Shown: one piece after another, positions 36,301 to 47,313 of the stretch
Position numbering within the stretch: position 1 is the stretch's first letter
How the letters are laid out: each line of letters opens with the position of its first letter
Origin: Anthopleura xanthogrammica
Taxonomy: Eukaryota; Cnidaria; Anthozoa; Actiniaria; Actiniidae
Length of the DNA stretch: 64,000 bases
Assembly: GCA_964019055.1 (NCBI GenBank)
Contig: OZ025221.1
Span: forward strand, 9,429,993-9,493,992
Direction of reading: 5' to 3'
Notes under the pieces: generated by a model
The model's input: only the letters and a program-made list of their open reading frames with translations
Told to the model about the DNA's origin: nothing
Database searches by the model: none
Position numbers and translations under genes: made by a program

Positions 36301-39154
36301 TTTAGCTTCAACCTCAGATAAACCAGTGACGTTAACACCTCTTGCGTCTTCTCTCAGCTCAAGGATTCCAGTAGAAGGGTTCAAAAGATCTCGAATCATT
36401 TCATTATAAATCTACGGTAAAATAAAGAAATTGAGGTCACACAACTTAAATGTAAGCACTTTGTTTTCAATTTTTGAAAAATTAGGAGTAATAGAAGGAA
36501 AAGTACCTCAAGATAAGACATTGTGACTTTGTACTTCACTTCTTCTTTTGTCAATTCCATCTCGGCAAAAAGATCATTAAGTGTCAATCCCATAATTCCA
36601 AGTTTCCTGTCATTTCCCAGCATAGTATAGGTTTTACCAGCACCAGTGGCCCCATAAGCGAACACTGTGGCATTATAGCCTGATACTACATTGTGTATCA
36701 GTGGCTTTGTTGTTACGCTGAACACATCAACCTTTTGCAAAGAGGAAGAATTTTAGATTTTTAAATATTTATCAAGATACAGCAACATTCATCCCAACAT
36801 CACCAACATTAATGGTTAATGTGTGTAGCATATCCATATGGCCTCCCTGATGGACAGGGATTACATTTCCAAAGGGTGGGGAGGGTCTGCCAAGGGTATA
36901 TTGTGTAGTACCAGAAAATATCCATATCTCCCCCATGGAGGGGGATTGGATTTTCCAAGGGGTGGGGAGGGTTTGATGAAGGGGTGAGAAGTGGGTTTGA
37001 TTTTATGAATCCTGACTTGACGCCTCAATCACAAATAAATGTTTACTAGCTTGCATGGTAAGACAGAAATAGTTTACAAACCTGGCTGGAGTTTGGTCCG
37101 AAAGCATGATCAAAAACATACTGTTTTTCCCTTGAGCGGTTTGCCCTGAGGATATCATCTTGATCCTCATATGGGTCTCGTAACACCACCAACTATATAA
37201 ACAAAATATATATAGATGAATAAATAAATAAATGAGAATTAACAGTGAACAGCTCTTCTTCCACTGCATTCCAATTGGAACTTAGAAGTTGTTTTTTTTG
37301 TGGAGGGAAGAAAAACCGGACAACCCAGAAAAAACCCTTGAAGCACAGAAGAGAACCAACAAACAACTCTACTCACATACTGTACAACACCAAGCCTGAC
37401 AGGACTTAAACCTGGGTGGCATTGGTGAGAGGTGAGTGCTCTCAATGCTTAACACTACCCATGCTTCCCGTGCAAAAAATAACAAAAAAATTATTCAACT
37501 CAATCTGTTAGTTATCCATACTCTCATTTAAATCACCCTAGTGGTTGTTTCAGTGTCCAACAAAAAAAATTATTTATTTAGAAAATGTGATTTTGTTTCT
37601 TCAAAAAAAATTTTTCTTGGAAACAAAATCACATGTAACATATTTACCGAGCAACAAAAACAACAACAAAAAAATATAATATTTTAAAAATACAAATTAT
37701 ATCCATAGGTTATGAGAAATAAAATCTATGCTTAGTGTAAATATATTATTTAGTTTTCCAGCTATAAATAAGAACTGTTTGTATTAAAAATTTTTTTTTT
37801 TGTTTCAAAATAGTTGTGTTTTTTTTCACTATTTTCTTCCAGCTTTCCAACCTTGAAACCTTCTTAACCTACTAAAATATTCATAAACAAGGTTTCTAAC
37901 ATAACACTATGTAAATAGATAAAATTCTAGCTGCAAAATTGGCTCTTTTTGATTGCTTTTGTGATGAAAACAAATCCTGATGTTTCTTTTTGGCTTTAAA
38001 AATATTGTCAACTATAGTAAAAAATGTAACTATGTATGATAAAGATTTAGAAAATATATCTTAATTTTATTTGGGGGGAGGGGTGGTTGGTAGGCATGAT
38101 GCCCTAAATCATAGAGGGGCTTCAAAAACGTCGCAAATTACTGAAGCAAATTGAACAAAGTCTGCCGAGAGATTGAAAAGTTTAAAACTTTATGAATTTA
38201 AGGCTCACGAAAATAAACAAACTGGAGAATTCCAAAGATATTCTTTTTAATATTAATATGTTATATTGGTCAAAATACTTGGAAGGCACCTTGAATGCTT
38301 GGCAAAGAATTCAAATAAGTATCCAAAATAAAGACTAGAAGTTGGAGTTGCTAAGGAATACCTCTGTTATACGAATAACGTTAGAACTCAATATCTTTGG
38401 AAACCAAAACAATAGATAATTTCAAACACATTCTTAAAAATATCGACAATAAGTATCCAAGTCGTTAATTTTTTTGGGCCATTGTAAGCCACCACATAAA
38501 ATTATCGCTCTTATATAGTCAAAGATACCGCTAGCTGGATCAAACAAGTAATAATAATGGTAGTTAATACTAAAGAATAGCCTCAAAAACACTTCAATAA
38601 CACCGAGAAATGAAACCTTTTGTGAAGAAGAATAATCTTGCGAATAGCCTCAAAAATGATAATTATATTAACACTCTAGACTTGCTAAAAAACAAACTAA
38701 ACAGATATAGTGTTTCTTTATTCCTGACTTCAAAAATAAAGGGTTATTTTAATATCAAAAGACTCAAAAAAAGAAATTTTTTCGAGTTTTTCATGATCAC
38801 TGTGCATGAAGATTTACAATGACGAAGTTTAAAGTTTCACACTGTAACAAATATTGGTAAACTGATATAATCTTGGCACAAATTACAAGATTCTACTTAC
38901 GTTTTCATCAAGGACATGAATAATTTCAGGTTCTCCAAGCTCAGCAGAACTTAAAGGTCTGACTCTAAGGGCAACCTAACAAACAGAAACATCCAGAACA
39001 TTAGAACAAGAGATCTTGTTTTGATTTTCAAAATGAAAATGGAAGTTCAAATCCCGATATTTAAAGGTCGAAGTTACGCAAATTGAGTGTGAGGAATAAA
39101 CTGTTTTCGACTTACCACTAGGTTTTGAGTATGTGCAGTGTCTTTAAAAGGCAT
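27348..39154 (-). CDS. KIF19: Kinesin-like protein KIF19 (kinesin-8), complete
   Basis: Twenty-one exons, all phases consistent: 39154-39116, 38975-38901, 37192-37082, 36731-36507, 36411-36289, 35824-35732, 35444-35337, 34984-34906, 34811-34753, 34440-34318, 33546-33399, 33017-32924, 32704-32627, 31204-30558, 30354-30206, 30129-30078, 29734-29593, 29400-28856, 28249-27995 and 27607-27348; the 546-bp-class exons encode the coiled-coil and tail. About 1134 residues (human about 998). The P-loop GATGAGKT is at 102-109, switch I NKTSSRSH at 211-218 and switch II DLAGSE at 247-252, so the motor should be active. The neck ([10 protein letters not shown]) and the [20 protein letters not shown] block match KIF19. 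In mammals this kinesin walks to, and depolymerises, microtubule plus ends and limits motile cilium length. The start is a 13-codon first exon. Confidence 0.93.
28410..28852. repeat. Tandem repeat of about 150-170 bp in KIF19 intron 18
   Basis: About 2.7 diverged copies. Each contains AAAATAGTTCATTTTC, GATAAAAACTTTTTTATAAAG, an AACTGGCTTGTC block and ACTACATAAATTGTC. The first copy has an expanded GCGCAATT run. The last copy runs right up to the donor of the exon ending at 28856. Confidence 0.75.
31425..32375. repeat. (CCAT)n giant microsatellite in KIF19 intron
   Basis: About 951 bp of uninterrupted CCAT (roughly 238 units), with degenerate CCAT/CCAC flanks from 31320 to 32530, between KIF19 exons ending at 32627 and starting at 31204. 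Because four does not divide into codons, three frames stay open on each strand (Ile-His-Pro-Ser on +, Met-Asp-Gly-Trp on -). These are artefacts. Confidence 0.97.
33018..33398 (-). mobile_element. tRNA-derived SINE plus short repeats in KIF19 intron
   Basis: On the - strand from about 33355: a head GGGTAGTGTAGCGGTG, box-B-like GGTTCAATTCC, then a body with CTCACATGTGAGTAGAG and CCGGGTTCTCC. It is the best-preserved SINE copy in the window. Downstream, 33060-33170 holds two copies of a short GGCTAACTCACAGAT-containing unit. Confidence 0.7.
33593..33760. repeat. (CAT)n trinucleotide tract in KIF19 intron
   Basis: Roughly 165 bp of CAT/CAC/CAG trinucleotides, open in several frames as poly-His, poly-Ile or poly-Asp. 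It lies just outside the exon 33546-33399. Confidence 0.9.
33830..34310. repeat. (GTGGT)n pentanucleotide array in KIF19 intron
   Basis: About 110 bp of perfect GTGGT units at 34078-34190, flanked by decayed units on both sides over about 480 bp. It ends directly beside the donor of the exon 34440-34318. Confidence 0.9.
35525..35712 (+). mobile_element. Tandem tRNA-like SINE heads in KIF19 intron
   Basis: Two related units of about 105 bp, each with an A-box-like TGG-CTTGGTTGGTTAGTGTG and a B-box-like segment ending TTGATCC. This is a different SINE type from the other copies in this gene, and is similar to 62290-62390. Confidence 0.55.
36835..36985 (-). repeat. Minisatellite shared with GTPBP1 intron (inverted copy)
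   Basis: Two units containing AAAATATCCATAT, CTCCCCCATGGAGGGGGA, and CCAAGGGGTGGGGAGGG. They are the reverse complement of the four-unit array at 51360-51670. Confidence 0.75.
37193..38900 (-). other. Largest KIF19 intron (second), with SINE
   Basis: 1.7 kb between the second and third coding exons. Positions 37265-37470 are a - strand tRNA-derived SINE copy. 37580-37640 is a short hairpin around AAATGTGATTTTGTTTC. The remaining AT-rich sequence shows nothing recognisable. Confidence 0.6.
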
Positions 39155-39479
39155 AATAGAGTCTGAAGTATTTAAAATAAGTTACGAGGACGTAGTTTTA
39201 GCACAGTGTTGAAAAGTTGTCACCAACTTGTGAAGGAGTTTCGACTTTGTCGTCGTCTTTTCGAGCCCAAACGCCATGTTTTGTCTCGAAAATCGAGTAA
39301 GATACACTCCCGACAATACAGCCATGGCCTACATTGTTTCTTGAAGAAGGAAAGTCAACGTTCTTATCTGATAATTGTCGCGTTGGATGGATTGTTATAA
39401 AGAGTAGCAATGGCACCTTGAGCGATCAAACCTTCCATATCGATCCACGCATGTCTACCGCGCGATATCCCGCAGTCAC

Positions 39480-39493
39480 GTTGTCATAGCAAC
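39480..39493. promoter_or_regulatory. RFX X-box upstream of KIF19
   Basis: GTTGTCATAGCAAC matches the X-box consensus GTHNYYATRRNAAC at every position. It lies about 325 bp upstream of the KIF19 start codon. RFX factors drive ciliary genes across animals, and KIF19 is a ciliary kinesin, so site and gene fit. Binding is inferred. Confidence 0.65.
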
Positions 39494-39720
39494 CAGCTAA
39501 ACAAACTCCCAAATCTTTTTATTTTTATTTTATTTATAATGATATTTTAACAGGATGCTCCTTCACTTTAGTGATTTTCAAGAAGGTCCTGTAAAATTAA
39601 TTTTTATGCGTCATATAATGGAGTTAAAAAGTAGATGGCAAATTATCGATACAAAAATATTATGAGAAAAATTACAATTATGCAAAAAACGTAAAATTCA
39701 AATAACATACTTCAAAGAGT

Positions 39721-40050
39721 TCATTCAGAAAAGATAGACTTAAATTGAGAAATTTTTGAGCATTGTTTAAGATCGACACTAAGGTTGTTCCATTCTTTTA
39801 TGGCTTGATAGGATAGCCTTTGCCTCCCCCAATTTGTTTTAATGATTGGCAAGCGAAATTCATTTCCGCGCCTAGTGTTATGTCCATGCTCATTCATTTT
39901 GTTGAATTTGAGATTCGAGGATAGGAGATTGTTCTTACATTTGAAAATATGCAAACATCGGTGATAGCGTCTACGTTGAGTAAGCTCTTTCCAATGGAGT
40001 TCCCTTCGTTCAAAATAACAAAAGAAATGCTTGAATTTTCGATTTTATTT
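39721..40050 (-). mobile_element. Non-LTR retrotransposon C-terminal fragment
   Basis: The - strand reads for about 105 codons in the pattern of the RT-protein tail of CR1/L2-like LINEs: ERRELHWKELTQRRRYHRCL, then HNTRRGNEFRLP, then GRQRLSYQAIKEWNNL, ending near FKSIFSE and a stop. No catalytic RT core lies upstream, so it is a 5'-truncated dead copy. It is not the same family as the fragment at 23377. Confidence 0.75.
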
Positions 40051-40362
40051 CCCCTAAATACTAGTATGCTTTTACAATTATTTTTTTAATAATAATTAGA
40101 ATTGGAATTCTTCTTTTTTTTTAAACTGTGGACAAGGAAAGTTAGAATAACATGTTTTATTGCTTCTCTACTAAGATTAAAAAATATAAGGTTTTTAATA
40201 TTAATAAGTAAGAATTATGCATTATATCAGTCTACGTTTGTATTATATTTAGCTTTAGTGTATGTATTTTTAAATGTTACAACTACTTTTTATGGGTTTC
40301 CTGTGTTACTAATCCAGATGACGTCACCAAATCATAGAATCAACTTCGCGCGAGCGGTAATT

Positions 40363-42048
40363 TTACCTAACACTTTCATCTAAACCAAATACATTTTCAA
40401 AAACAAAAGTTATATCACTAGTGATACTGTGGTTTTGGTTTAGCCCTTGAAGCTCTTGTTCAAGTACCCTCCTCTCGTCAAAAGAAGAGATCTTGGAGCA
40501 AACATCCATGAAGAACACAAAATCTTGGTCGATTCTGGCCGTAGCAGCTTCCAACTGTCTTAACACATGGGCTCTGAATGACTCGATATCATTTGCGTAA
40601 ACTGCACAAGTCCAGAACATGGATCGAACCCGAGGAGACAAACATCCGTGGCTAAAAGACCTTGGAATTTTGCCTTCTTGAAACTCTTGTGTGCTGATGT
40701 CTGCAAACATTTGATCGTCTTCTTTAAAGAGGTACTTGATGTTTGCTGGTATGGCTTCATAAGGCTGCATATCCCTAAACATCATTTTTTGTAGTGCAAT
40801 AGAATGGAGAGCATTGCTGCTAGATATAATGGCAGCAGCATTATTCATGTTACAAGGATACAAGCATTGAGCTGTCTGCTCTATCATCTGACAACGAGAG
40901 GTAACCAGACGAAGAAGACTTGCTGGTTTTTTCATATCAAACCTATGAAAATTGAACTTTTCAGTAATCTTGTTCCCTAGTTTTAAACCTATTTCAAACA
41001 TTTCTGTACTGGAAAATACTACGTAATGTTTTTTAGATATTTTTGGGTACATTTGGCGGAGATAATCCTTTACACTCGATATAATTTCAAGGCTCAACCC
41101 TCGTCCCCGATACTCTGGATGGACTCGTAGGCTTTGTGTCAGGACTATCTTCCCGTCCGACACAATATTTGCAACGTCAAAACCAATAGCCTCCCCATGG
41201 AGTTCAGCCAGGAACATCAACTTGTTAGGAGTGTTGAGCCAGTCATGGAAGACGACAGGAATGTAATCATTACCATCGTAAATGCTTTCAGAAAGTTGGA
41301 TAATATTCTGGTAGTCATCTTGTCTTGCTAAGCGAAGATGGATTCTTTTCTTTTGGCCGTCATATCTGCTTCCTGGTTTAGTGTTTTCACTTGATATCTA
41401 GAAATATTTTTCTGATTAGAATATTTCTCAAACTAGTTTAACCACATCTTTGTTTGTTTGACTTAAGAAAAGAAATTCTAGGAATTTTCCATATAGGGCA
41501 ATCTTCCCAGTATCATTAGGAAAAGCTGGGAAAAACAAGTGGAAAATCCATATTTAAGAGTTTAAAAATCGCGCTAAAAAGAAAGAAAAACCAAGAAAAA
41601 AGAAAAGAAGGGATCGAGAAAAAAGCATGCTTAAAGGAAGACACCGTTTCTACTTCGACTTTCTCGCTGCGCTACACTTCTTTTTAATCCACGATTGTTT
41701 TGACCCAACTGATATGAAACACGTACAAAACATTGCTTGGGCTGCCTGTGCTGTTTCTAGCTTGATAAGTGGTTGCATAAATTAACATACCTTCCTCACG
41801 CAATCGAATACCTATTATTGAAAATTGTTATTTGCTTAACTATTAAACTAGTTAAGTGAAAAACTGACTCAATAGAGACTCATTCTAACTTTAACGAACC
41901 AGTCGACTCGTCTTACCTTATTTTTGTCTTGTGACCTGCTGAAATACCTCCAACTTGCTTTGGTTGATACTCTTGTAAGTGGCACAATATCAAAGGTTGA
42001 TTTTGCCGCTAGAAAAAGTGACCAAAAATGTCTCATTTTGCTTGTCAT
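40363..42048 (-). CDS. NAT16: NAT16-like GNAT acetyltransferase, copy a
   Basis: Two exons, 42048-41917 and 41397-40363; 388 residues. Exon 1 encodes 44 residues rich in Arg, Lys, Ser and aromatic residues, resembling a mitochondrial targeting sequence. Exon 2 encodes the GNAT domain (RLARQDDYQNIIQLSE, IYDGNDYIP, HDWL, then SLRVHPEYRGRGLSLE with the acetyl-CoA RGRG loop), followed by a second conserved half (MQPYEAIPANIKYLF; VRSMFWTC). Order and motifs match NAT16/histidine N-acetyltransferase proteins. The substrate in this animal is unknown. ATG codons occur at 42048 and 42036 in frame; I chose the first. The partner copy at 45588 lies head to head. Confidence 0.78.
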
Positions 42049-42721
42049 TTTTTTAAAAAACCAAATCCAAAAATGTCAATAATTTCCAATTGAAGAATAT
42101 TTATACAGAATGTTTTTTTTGCAGCTTTTGTTTGCTTTAAGGTGTAGAGGAAAACAATTAGACTGTTGTTATTAACGGTTTAATTTAGCATAACGAAACA
42201 CACGCATGCGCAGATGGTGCGTTTAAGGTTGACTACACAACAATTAATCTAAATAATAACATACATACAGAGTTTATAGCTTATTTGCTACTGTAAAGCA
42301 GGTTACAAAATAGGCAAGACAAAAGTCCTGAATAGATGTATGTGATAGGAGGTTTCCGTTGAAACACTAGGACTAATATTGCATGGATATTATTGAACAT
42401 TTTTTCATTTTACGTTGTCAATAAAACAGGCAATGGCCCCCTTAACAGTTCCCTGCGCCATCTTGAAAGGTAGCCGCGCCTTTGCATCATTGCAACCCCA
42501 CTACCGACATTTCACATCCTATGCCAGCAACTTCCGATAAAGTCACATGTTGATATTTGCTGAGGAAAATTGCTCTACCCAAATGAGGGAACCAATCAGA
42601 TTGCTCCATAGCAAATCACGTATACATTTATAATAATATAAAATATAAATTCTCTCTTCTTTTAAAGCACAATTTAGTTACAATATTACTGGTTAGCAAA
42701 CCAGTGACACTCTTTGTTAAA

Positions 42722-42790
42722 GCCTTCTCAAGATCACAGTCCTCTTCATCGGTTTCATTTGGTTCAGAGAGTTTGGAGTCCAAATTATAT
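42722..42790 (-). pseudogene. Fragment of the JOSD2-like last exon
   Basis: About 68 bp matching the JOSD2-like exon at 47412-47480 (AAGATCACAGTCCTCTTC ... GAGTTTGGAGTCCAAATTAT). On the - strand it reads YNLDSKLSEP-like residues and an EEDCDLEK block. No splice context; a duplicated scrap. Confidence 0.7.
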
Positions 42791-42859
42791 TAAACATTCA
42801 GTATTCTTTTTTTAATTCTTAATTTAACTTTTCTTTTTTTTATGACATCATGAATGTAT

Positions 42860-43350
42860 GGCATCATCAATGTATACATGCATTGATGAGATTAAACATT
42901 TTGTTGACGAATAGATTTATCATTGCTATTAATAATCTGCAGGGGCCCTAGCCTGGTTCCTTGTGGAACACCTGATCAATTCATAAGATATAAAGACTGC
43001 GATGCAAGACCACAAGAAAGAGAATCATTACTATAACTGAAACAAGCAAGAAAGGGACCAGGCATGGTTCCTTGAAGAAAACCCATCCAATTCACAAGTG
43101 ATAAAGAGATCCAAAACCAAAAGAAAGAGAATCATTACTATAACTGAAACAAGCAAGAAAGGGACCAGGCATGGTTCCTTGAAGAATGCCAACCAATTCA
43201 CGAGTGATAAAGAGATGCAAAACCACAAGAAAATCATTACTATAAACAAGCAAGGAACGGACCAAGCATAGTTCCTTGAGGAACACCCATCCGATTCACA
43301 AGTGATAAAGAGATGCAAAACCACAAGAGAATCATTACTATAAACAAGCA
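42860..43350 (-). repeat. RT-motif minisatellite, array 1
   Basis: On the - strand a decayed RT segment with SGVPQGTRLGPL and, further on, VYIDDA leads into about three to four tandem units of roughly 85-110 bp, each re-encoding a GVPQGT-LGPFL-YSND-like motif. GVPQGS-LGP is a hallmark of non-LTR reverse transcriptases. Another lone unit lies at 43738-43790. Confidence 0.7.
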
Positions 43351-44859
43351 AGGAACGGATCAAGCATAGTGTCGGTGCTACATCCCAAATTCCTTTTAAT
43401 TCAATACTCTTACAAGTAAGGTATAGACTATAAATAATAAATAAATTAAGGAGTAAGTAAAGTGAAATAACAAGAAACACAGGACTACAAGAAACTGTAA
43501 AAACGATCTAAAGGAATAACGAAGAACTTACATTTGTGTAGGACGGGATGAACGACAAGCACCAACTGACTAAAGATTAACATATGGGGCGTATATAAAG
43601 CAGTACGAACTCCTGAGGGACAACTAACAATGACGAAAAATACTAAAGAATGTGACGAATAGAACAATAACTAAGATACTTCAAAACTGAACAAAAGGAC
43701 ACTAAGCGAAAATGTGTAAATACTTAAATCAGATCTAACACATAGTTCCTTGAAGAACGCCCATCCAATTCACAAGTGATACAGAGTATCATATAAGAAT
43801 TGCAGAGCAAATTTTCTATAAAAAAAAAACTGAAAAAGTAGCAAAACTATTAGGAGAAATTTAAAAGCGGCCAAACAATTGAATAAAGCCTTTTAAGAGG
43901 GCAGAAGATTAAAAAAGCAACATTCCACAAAAACTATTAGAGAGAATACAAATGCGGCGTCATGCACGGCTGTATCCAAGCTACCATTTGAAGTTGTAAA
44001 TATTTGTCTGAGTATTTCCTGTTGATAACTCTATCTGCAGCTCAAGAATATAAAATCACTTTACATTCGAGTGTCTTTCACGAGGTGGGCTCATAATCGG
44101 GGGCCGGGATAATAACCTGATGGTCTTGTAACCGGGATTACTGTTTTTGAAAAGTAGAAAGCTGAAAAAGTATACCTATTTTTTTTAAATTCTCCGAAAG
44201 CAAAAAGCTAAGAAAGGTGCACTTCAAAGTTACCTTCAAGCCGAGCTTAGTGAATAAAGGTAAAACGTATTTTCATTTTTTGATGTTCCGAAACTACTAA
44301 AATCACAATTGTCAGTTTTTACTGCTTCCGGTTCCCCCTTTGAAAAAACTGAGTCTCATTAGTGATATTCTAATTTAAGCTTTTTAGTTTTTGTTTAATT
44401 TGTTTCTATACATTCAAATTTGTTAAACGAATAGCTGAAGGCTAAACATTTTTTAACAGGAAGTGATTGGCAGAACAATCCTAGTGATTAATATTACACA
44501 TCTCCAATGCAAGTCCAGACGATTTTCGTTATAAAAAGCGCTTTTTTGCAGTTGTTGGAACAGTTCAAGGTGAATGAACAGTATCGAGTAAACAGTAAAC
44601 TCTTCTCCAGCAAGTTTCATTTCAAGGAAGGTAAGTACTATACAGAACTGAATTTGTTTCCACGTAAAGAACTATAATGTTAGCATTATATGATATTTAT
44701 CATCATCTTTATTAGTTAACCAACAAGGGTTCAAATAAATATATTGCAAATTTCTAAACAAGTTATGAAAGCATATCATACAGCAAGAGAGAACTCGAAA
44801 CTTGCGTATTACACGAAATATATTGGATTTGCAAGGGTGTTTAACACAGCAAGCACCAT

Positions 44860-45320
44860 ACACCTGCACTACGTTAATGGCGCAAATGCATTGATGACAT
44901 TAAACATTTCGTTGAAGAATATATTTATCATTGCTATTAATAATCAGGGGCCCTAGCCTGGTTCCTCGTGGAACACCTGATCAATTCATAAGACATAAAG
45001 ACTGAGATGCAAGACCACAAGAAAGAGAATCATTACTATAACTGAAACAAGCAAGAAAGGGACCAGGCATGGTTCCTTGAAGAACGCCCACCCAATTCGC
45101 AAGTGATAAAGAGATGCAAAAGCACAAGAAAGAGAATCATTACTATAACAAACAAGAAACGAACCAAGCATAGTTCCTTGAGGAACACCCATCCAATTCA
45201 CAAGTGATAAAGAGATGCAAAACCACAAGAGAATCATTACTATAAACAAGCAAGGAACGGACCAAGCATAGTTTCTTGAGGAACGTCCATTCAATTCACA
45301 AGTGATAAAGAGTATCATAT
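44860..45320 (-). repeat. RT-motif minisatellite, array 2
   Basis: Same order as array 1: an RT segment (SGVPRGTRLGPL) followed by about three tandem units. It lies in the same orientation. The following 240 bp (45315-45555) repeat 43780-44035 almost exactly, so the arrays sit within a larger direct duplication. Confidence 0.7.
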
Positions 45321-45587
45321 AAGAATTCAGAGCAAATTTTTTAAAAAAACCTGAAAAAGTAGCAAAATGATTAGGAGAAATTTAAAAGCGGCCAAACAAC
45401 TGAATAAAGCCTTTCAATGGACAGAAGATTAAAAAAGCAGCCTTCCACAAAAACTATTAGAGAGAATACAAATGCGGCGTCATGCACGGCTGTATCCAAG
45501 CTACCATTTGAAGTTGTAAATATTTGTCTGAGTATTTCCTGTTGATAACTCTATCGACGAATTTGAACAGGCGTGACTGTAAGAAAG

Positions 45588-47095
45588 ATGAGCACTATTG
45601 CGTCACTTTTCCGAATGAAATTATTAGTTTATCCTCGACCACTACGATTAGTAACAAAGACGATATCTTCAAGGTGCTCCACGACACCACAAGACAACAA
45701 GGTAAGATAAGCTAGAGATATCAGAAAAAATTATAACCTCATGGTCTTGTAACCGGGATTCTACGGTAACCTATAACTGAATATGCTAAAAAAATGTAAT
45801 TTTAGGTATCAAATGAAAAACACTAAACCAAGAAAACAAACAAAAAAAAGAATCCATCTTTGTTTAGCAAGACAAGATGACTACCAGAATGTTCTCAAAC
45901 TTTGTTTTTCCAAGCTTTTCCTAATGATACTGGGAAGATAATTGTACTATATGGAAAAGTCCTAGCATTTCTTTTCATAAGTCAAACTAACAAAGATGTG
46001 GTTAAACTAGTTTAAGAAATATTCTGATCAGAAAAATATTTCTAGATATCAAGTGAAAACACTAAACCAGCAAGCAGATATGACGGCCAAAAGAAAACAA
46101 TCCATCTTCGCTTAGCAAGACAAGATGACTACCAGAATGTTCTCGACCTTTCTGAAGGAATTTACGATGGTGATGATTACATTCCTCTCGTCTTCCATGA
46201 CTGGCTCAACACTCCTAACAAACTGATGTTCTTGGCGGAACTCCATGGGAAAGCTGTTGGCCTTCAGGTGGCAAATATTGTGTCGGACGGGAAGATAGTC
46301 CTGACACAAAGTCTGCGAGTCCATCCAGAGTATCGGGGACGAGGATTGAGTTTTGAAATTATATCGAGTGTAAAGGATTTTCTCCGCCAAACTTACCCAA
46401 AAATATCTAAAAGACATTACGTAGCATTTTCCAGTACAGAAATGTTTGAAATAGGTTTAAAACTAGGGAACAAGACCTCTGGAAACTTCAATTTTTATAC
46501 GTTTGATATCAAAAAACAAGCAAGTCTTCTTCGTCTGGTTACCTCTCGTTGTCAGATGATAGAGCAGACAGCTCAATGCTTGTATCCTTGTGACTCGAAT
46601 ACTGCTGCTGCCATTATATCTAGCAGCAATGCTCTTCCTTCTATTGCACTACAAAAAATGATGTTTAGGGATATGCAGCCTTATGAAGCCATACCAGCAA
46701 ACATCAAGTACCTCTTTAAAGAAGACGATCAAATGTTTGCAGACATCAACACACAAGAGTTTCAAGAAGGCAAAATTCCAAGGTCTTTTAGCCACGGATG
46801 TTTGTCTCCTCGGGTTCGATCCATGTTCTGGACTTGTACGATTTATGGAGATGATATCGAGTCATTCAGAGCCCATGTGTTAAGACAGTTGGAAGCTGCT
46901 ACGGCCAGAATCGACCAAGATAGTTTTGGGTTTTTCTTGGATGTGTGCTCCAAGATCTCTTCTTGTGATGAGAGGAGGGTACTTGAACAAGAGCTTGAAG
47001 AGCTAAACCAAAGTCTCAGCGAAATTTACAGTGGTACCAAGGTTGTGTTTGAAGATGTATTTTATAAAGATAGCACATCAAAGGTGCTAAAATAA
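45588..47095 (+). CDS. NAT16: NAT16-like GNAT acetyltransferase, copy b
   Basis: Two exons, 45588-45701 and 46046-47095; 387 residues. Exon 2 is near-identical to that of copy a (same acetyl-CoA loop, RGRG at 135-138; same second half). Exon 1 (38 residues, beginning MSTIASLFRMKLLVYPRP, with eight Arg/Lys and no acidic residue until the end) has no similarity to exon 1 of copy a but has the same phase and again looks like a mitochondrial targeting sequence. The C-terminus differs (SEIYSGTKVVFEDVF). Substrate unknown; mitochondrial location is inferred from composition only. Confidence 0.78.
45805..45900 (+). pseudogene. Partial extra copy of NAT16-like exon 2 start
   Basis: Within the intron of copy b. 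About 95 bp repeating the acceptor and first codons of exon 2 (ATCAAATGAAAAACACTAAACC ... GACAAGATGACTACCAGAATG), then breaking off. Copy a lacks it. It carries a TTTTAG acceptor-like end but no usable donor. Confidence 0.7.
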
Positions 47096-47109
47096 CCAGG
47101 GGACTTAAA

Positions 47110-47205
47110 GTTGCAAGACCATGAGGAAGAGAATCATTACTATAAAAAAACAAGAAAGGACCAAGTATGGTTCCTTGAGGAACACCCATGCAATTCACAA
47201 AGCAA
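47110..47205 (-). repeat. Single RT-motif unit after NAT16-like copy b
   Basis: One unit of the same minisatellite, reading CMGVPQGTILGPFLFFYSND on the - strand, the most RT-like unit in the window. Confidence 0.65.
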
Positions 47206-47313
47206 AGACTCAGCAGGCAAAGGATGAAATAAGATTAAATTTCCTAAATGAAAGAAAAAAGTAGCACAATAATTTGCAGCGCACGCCATCTGTGCTTATC
47301 TTGTCTTACTCCA

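Larger units (their letters stand above)
39155..40362. other. KIF19 promoter region and LINE remnant
   Basis: Contains the X-box, about 230 bp of sequence that could carry the KIF19 5' UTR, the LINE fragment listed separately, and an AT-rich stretch (40060-40310) with nothing recognised. Confidence 0.5.
42049..45587. other. Spacer between the two NAT16-like genes
   Basis: Shared head-to-head promoter interval of about 3.5 kb, filled by the RT-motif arrays, the JOSD2 fragment and the direct duplication 43740-44040 / 45280-45555. The rest (44040-44660) is AT-rich without recognisable content. Confidence 0.5.

Noticed and set aside
43031..43480. 149-codon - strand frame as an intact membrane protein gene
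   Set aside because: Hydrophobic residues arise from the RT-motif minisatellite; units shift frame relative to one another and no intact RT is encoded.
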